From Linepithema humile (Eukaryota; Arthropoda; Insecta; Hymenoptera; Formicidae), in contig NC_090129.1 in the NCBI RefSeq assembly GCF_040581485.1, positions 11,977,501-12,041,500 on the forward strand: a stretch of DNA of 64,000 bases, given 5' to 3'. How positions within the stretch are numbered: position 1 is the first letter of the stretch; the number at the start of each line of letters is the position of its first letter. This document shows positions 60,501 to 64,000 of this stretch, one piece after another. The notes beneath the pieces were generated by a model. That model made no database searches. It saw only the letters and a program-made list of their open reading frames with translations, and was not told the DNA's origin. Both the position numbers and the translations under genes were made by a program.

Positions 60501-62381
60501 GATAGCAAACCAGAAGCTGAGCTGAAAAGAAAAAGTTCCATTAAAACCTTACCTCAAAGACTCCCACCATTGCTGGATTCCTCCACTTCCTCTACGAATC
60601 CGGAACCAGATGAAATAGACGACATCGAAAGAAGCAACTCCGACATCTTCGATAACCTAAAAAATAAAGATAAAAATATTAAAGATAATGAAGAATACTT
60701 ACCTGCAATAGATACAGTATTACCGCAACCTATTCCGCCAGAACCACCACCCAGCACGTCAAGATTATATGAAGACCTGCCTGAGTTATTTAGCGACCTT
60801 GATTGCCTTGCTACCGATGATGAATCCTTCCAATTATCCGACGACGAAGAGGAGCCTGAAAACCTGAAAATAAAACACAAATTAATTACTACACACAACA
60901 TAAAATATCGTATTAAAGAAATTAACCTACCTTTATCAGAAAGAGATGATAATATTGTTATATTTGTTTCAACCGATAACTTACCTTTCGACGAAGGAGC
61001 CAATGAATTGAAGAAAGCCGGAAAATTACCGCCTCTTAACGAACTTACGCTCGGTAGAGCTCGTGTGTACCCATCTTCATTCCACGGACGCCATATTATT
61101 GTTCTACCTGTAAAAGAAAGAAGAAATGTAAAATTAGACAAAGAAATACTCACCGAATGTTTTGCATCAATCTTAGATGTAATCACTGAATTGAACTTAC
61201 TAAATCTAAGCTTCCGAAGGAATACTGAACTCGATTCAATTCCCTGGAAACATATCGTTGAATTATTATTGTTAAGATTAAATGAGGTACCAATTACCGT
61301 TACCATTTGTAATGGATATCTTATTACTCCACCTAAAGAGCAGCGACCGTTAATCGTTCAAGAATATCACTGTTCAGCCGTTGGAGGACACAAAGGTATT
61401 ACAAAAACCTACCTGCGAATAAAACAGAAATATTACTGGAAAGGTTTAAAAGGAGAAATCCAAGACTACATAAAAAACTGTCACACCTGTCAAACTCTAA
61501 AACTAGTGAGAAGGAAAACACGGCAACCCATGATACTTACCGATACTCCTGGTCGAGCTTTCGACAAGGTTGCTCTCGATATTGTGGGACCACTCAAGAG
61601 TACACCCCAAGGGAACTCTTACATTCTCACCATGCAAGATTTGTTAACCAAATATTCCGTCTACGCTCCATTGCCAGACACCAGAGCTGATACGACTGCA
61701 GAAGCGTTTATCAAATATTTTATCTGCCGATTTGGATGCCCAAAAAGCATACTTACCGATCAGGGCACCAATTTCCTAAGCTCTGTAATGAAAGCAGTAA
61801 CAAAGAAATTTCACATCCAACACTTCCGCACCACAGCCTACCATCCACAATCCAATGGATCACTAGAAAGATCTCACCTTGTCCTAATCGAATACATAAA
61901 ATGTTTTATTAATAGAGAAGAGCATTGGGACGATTTAATCGACAGAGCCAGTTTTTCTTACAATACCTCAATCCACGAAGGAACAGGATTCTCGCCTCAC
62001 GAGTTAATTTTCGGACACCCAGCTCGTGCCCCGTCCAGCCATCAATACGATGAAGACTCTGAAACTTACCAGTCGTACTTACTAAATTTATTCAATAAGG
62101 TTCACGAATTACAAACCACCGCCAGAGATAACCTCATTAATGCTAAGGAAAAGTCTAAAACTTACTACGATAAAAGAACTCACGCGGTAGAATTTCTCAA
62201 AGACGATAATGTATTTTTACTAAACTCGCAAAAATTAGACAAATTAAGTAGGGAATACTCAGGACCCTATAGGATTACCGAAGTTCTCGACAAGGGGAAC
62301 GTTAGAATTAAGATAAGAAACAAAACACGCGTAGTACATAGTAATAGGCTAAGAAAAGCAAACTATAGCGAACCAGGATGA
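57516..62381 (+). CDS. pol: element B Pol: protease, RT, RNase H, macro-like module, integrase
   Basis: About 1620 codons in the -1 frame relative to gag. Protease MLDTGAQPN (about residue 35). A long Asn/Lys/Ser-rich insertion (58200-58900) sits where A has its tandem repeats. RT LLVYMDDIVVYASS (about residue 698), RNase H TTDASDRAIGG (about residue 847), a Pro/acidic linker, the macro-like module (residues ~1145-1265; FVSTDNLPFDEGANELKKAG), integrase zinc finger (HCSAVGGHKG ... CHTCQTLK) and D,D,E core (ALDIVGPL, LTDQGTNF, GSLERSHLVL). Ends TGA 62379-62381, 42 bases before env. No breaks seen. Confidence 0.93.
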   Translation: MHREQPRSLHVLRGDDGTVPSVELESPSFVGPTAFMLDTGAQPNIIKKGCVNPDVLINNNKIIQLTGITDTIVNTLGTINIKIINIPVTFHVVTDEFPITTQGILGSSFFIEHNACINYGNREVTWQNYSFPFKERESIILPARTNTGLVVRVANPGIKTGYLPRISTCKEVFGGDAIVTCINDKAYIRMINTLDYAIELIIPTITLTEIDEVSLEPPRHIVKGATTPTESGKESQNKHAINHESNSQKIENKNTNKNKNSGSTIPQLFNNKTSNKGTKLPKSEKETKNENSSNAKSASQKLAIKNTIKTGEPRGKNNPVSIKNNYVSNENENNYDTNTESKANKSLNKIKGATINKKHINSSLIHESLYTVQDHAESQLSYTHENPTNSQNNSQFTLLERGSSTLPVHDDTALAPVRPPFQSNPGDYFFSNNSNSHSSIAEANSSCVAAKNGQVTDTTNAKKYDETDTNTYIRINTKTKIHFDSQRVASILQLLRLEHLNKLEKESIIDIVHKHSDRFYIPGDYLDKTNVITHKISTTDETPVHTKQYRYPPMHRKEINAQVDKLCESNIVEPSTSPYNSPVWVVPKKPDSMGNKKWRMVIDYRKINEKTLGDAYPLPNISDILDQLGGAKYFSILDLASGFHQIPMDPGDAHKTAFSTPYGHYQFSRMPFGLRNAPATFQRLMDQILTGLQGTELLVYMDDIVVYASSIREHEIKINKLMNRLRDANLTLQPDKCEFLRHEVVYLGHVITDNGVRPDPLKVTAVKNFPTPRSLKNVRQFLGLAGYYRRFISNFSQLAKPLSDLLKKDRKFAWNEGAQIAFNTLRELLCKEPILQFPDFTKRFLLTTDASDRAIGGVLSQGTIGQDLPIAYASRVLNAAEQNYSTIEKELLAIIYCVNHFRPYLYGQEFTLITDHQPLTWLCRVKDPTSRLMRWRLKLEEYNYNITYKIGSLNKNADALSRNPVTEITYLSVLPVHKRPRIHYETPTYYKNTDSDSKPEAELKRKSSIKTLPQRLPPLLDSSTSSTNPEPDEIDDIERSNSDIFDNLKNKDKNIKDNEEYLPAIDTVLPQPIPPEPPPSTSRLYEDLPELFSDLDCLATDDESFQLSDDEEEPENLKIKHKLITTHNIKYRIKEINLPLSERDDNIVIFVSTDNLPFDEGANELKKAGKLPPLNELTLGRARVYPSSFHGRHIIVLPVKERRNVKLDKEILTECFASILDVITELNLLNLSFRRNTELDSIPWKHIVELLLLRLNEVPITVTICNGYLITPPKEQRPLIVQEYHCSAVGGHKGITKTYLRIKQKYYWKGLKGEIQDYIKNCHTCQTLKLVRRKTRQPMILTDTPGRAFDKVALDIVGPLKSTPQGNSYILTMQDLLTKYSVYAPLPDTRADTTAEAFIKYFICRFGCPKSILTDQGTNFLSSVMKAVTKKFHIQHFRTTAYHPQSNGSLERSHLVLIEYIKCFINREEHWDDLIDRASFSYNTSIHEGTGFSPHELIFGHPARAPSSHQYDEDSETYQSYLLNLFNKVHELQTTARDNLINAKEKSKTYYDKRTHAVEFLKDDNVFLLNSQKLDKLSREYSGPYRITEVLDKGNVRIKIRNKTRVVHSNRLRKANYSEPG

Positions 62382-62423
62382 AACCTTGACGTTCCTTTTA
62401 TTCTTTTTATTTTTACGTTACAG
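62382..62423 (+). promoter_or_regulatory. env splice acceptor of element B
   Basis: A pyrimidine tract (TTCCTTTTATTCTTTTTATT) and TTACAG at 62418-62423 abut the env ATG at 62424. This is a strong acceptor for a spliced env mRNA, probably from the LTR leader donor at 39197. Confidence 0.7.
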
Positions 62424-64000
62424 ATGAAATTAGTAATATTCCTTGGTATCCTCCTGATCCGCTTCAGCGTTGCACTAGTGGGATACGATTGCGACAACCC
62501 CCACGATAACGGAACACTCATCTCCCTAGATGATTCCGCTCAGTGTCTATTCGATGAAGAAGATCTTCGTCCCCATGAGACCATTATAGAGATATCGTTA
62601 AAACCTCGTTTTAGTCTCATAGACATCTTAAGTGTAGAGTAGAAATAGATAACAGCGTTAGTCTTAAAACCCTAGATACTAAGAAAATGCAAAAAAATAA
62701 TAAAATAAACGAAAGATACTATCTACCTATAAGCATGCAAGCCTGTGCGCACTTACATGCCACCAAATGCTTACGATTGGGGAACCTATCCTTAACCGAC
62801 CTCGAAATAGATTTTGTTAATAGCCGTTCTATTCTTTTATATAAAACTACTAATCCCGTTAAAGAAATCTATACTTTCATTCATATAATTTATAAGCGTT
62901 ATAACATTAAAACAGACCTCTTAGGTAATCGATTAATTTTGCCCGTTGGCACTGTATGCGTTTACACCGACCTTGAGTGTACGGACGAAGAAGGTTATAG
63001 TAATTTTTGGTCGCCTTATTTCCTAACAGGTTGCTCACCGATGCAACAAACAATAATCTATAGGGGCCTCGCGCAACGAATCTCTCAAAAAGGGTATCCC
63101 TCCGCGTACGGATTACCCATTAACAAAATAACCCTCTTCATCCGCGCCCTCCACGATGCCTGCGATGTGTTTGTACATCAGACAGAGCATCCTTTATTAG
63201 TTATAAGAGAACACGATAAGATGTATTTGCGAAACCACACTGGAATAGATAAATTAAGAATAATTAGAGATATTCATTTATTTAACGATAATAAAGATAT
63301 AAAAACTGTGTATACGGAATATTGCACCGACAAATGCAATGAGAAAAGGAAGGAACTGAAATATTCAATCACACTGGCACACAAGGACCCGTCTTTATTC
63401 GCCTTTTCGATCATGGGAACTCCAGGCTACTCCGCCAGAATTAGAGGAGAAGCAGCGCAACTTATCAAATGCACCCTGGTACCCACCTTGTTACGAGAAA
63501 CCGGAAGTTGTTATATGGAACTGCCAGTTATGGTACACGGCCGACCCATGTATTTGGAGCCAAGGACTCGGCTCATAACGACCAAGGGCACCGAAATCTC
63601 TTGTGACCCTCTTGTTACCGCTATCTACAAAATTAAAAGTCAATGGTACACCTTTTCACCACGCATGAAAAAACTAGATGTATCACCCGAATCAACGTCA
63701 TCAGGAAGCAGTTCCTGGGGGACTCCTAGAAGGAACACCGGAAATACCCAAGTATCTTCCTACTTCAGGACTATTTGGATCATCGTATTACTCACCATCG
63801 CTGCAACCATTCTGTACTTGGTATATAGAGGAACAACGTTACTTACCTGCTCTGCTGTTGGACAGATCGTCGACAGTCAGACCGAAAGGATCGTGGTGAA
63901 AAACTCCGCGCCGAATGCTGATCACCAAGAGACCGGGAAGCAAAGGAGCAAGGAAATAAAAGAAAAGATTTTTGAGCTTCAGACCGCTTACAAACATTTG
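62424..64000 (+). pseudogene. env: element B Env glycoprotein, frameshifted, runs off the window
   Basis: Signal peptide MKLVIFLGILLIRFSVALVG and VGYDCDNPHDNG resemble the start of Env A. The first frame stops at TAG 62640-62642. The homologous continuation (KCRVEIDNSV, matching CKVEIDR in A) is in the -1 frame from about 62630, consistent with loss of one base near 62627. That frame is open to the window end, with several Cys pairs, NxS/T sites and a transmembrane segment (TIWIIVLLTIAATILYLVY, about 63770-63830) followed by a charged tail. Without the break it would be a full glycoprotein; with it only about 72 residues are made. Same glycoprotein family as Env A, though strongly diverged. 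Confidence 0.8.

Overview
This is a stretch of an insect nuclear genome, very probably hymenopteran. I judge this from the element families, the dense eukaryotic introns with GTAAGT donors and T-rich CAG acceptors, and the TATA plus TCAGT initiator promoters. I recognise no ordinary host gene: almost everything belongs to mobile elements nested inside one another.

Region 1 (1 to about 13.4 kb) is most of a Maverick/Polinton virus-like element on the plus strand; its left end lies outside the window. It carries a spliced acidic leader joined to protein-primed DNA polymerase B, a packaging ATPase, two small structural-type proteins, a chromodomain integrase, a penton-like minor capsid protein, a pVI-like basic protein, a double jelly-roll major capsid protein, a recurrent unknown protein and an adenain-type protease. 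PolB, the ATPase and the major capsid gene have frameshifts, so this copy is decaying.

Region 2 (13.4-26.4 kb) is a graveyard: tandem repeats with tRNA-like units, a 3'-truncated THAP/P-element transposase, the 3' half of a gypsy pol, and a LOA/I-group non-LTR retrotransposon on the minus strand. The ORF1 of that retrotransposon is split by a Transib (RAG1-family) DNA transposon with CACAGTG ends and a GGCCG target duplication.

Region 3 (26.486-37.698 kb) is a P-like (THAP) transposon on the minus strand with terminal inverted repeats and an 8-bp duplication that differs at one base. A nearly complete BEL/Pao retrotransposon sits in its first intron. A Harbinger-type foldback MITE sits in its right terminal repeat, and a second small inverted-repeat element lies in the same intron.

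Region 4 (38.07-64.0 kb) holds two related env-bearing Ty3/gypsy elements. Element A (41968-55575) is intact and young (TAAT duplication, 2.6-kb LTRs, gag-pol-env). It is inserted in what I read as the 4.3-kb 5' LTR of element B (38073 to beyond the window end).

The most unusual signals are in these giant LTRs. Each LTR of A carries its own promoter, two paralogous cysteine-rich CxxC proteins and a poly(A) signal. The B LTR carries a plus-strand protein ORF fed by a spliced leader, and on the opposite strand a chain of microexons with consensus splice sites that share one open reading frame. Both Pol proteins also have a macro-domain-like module between RNase H and integrase. Together they suggest insect endogenous retroviruses with LTR-encoded accessory genes and antisense transcription, comparable in layout to complex retroviruses.
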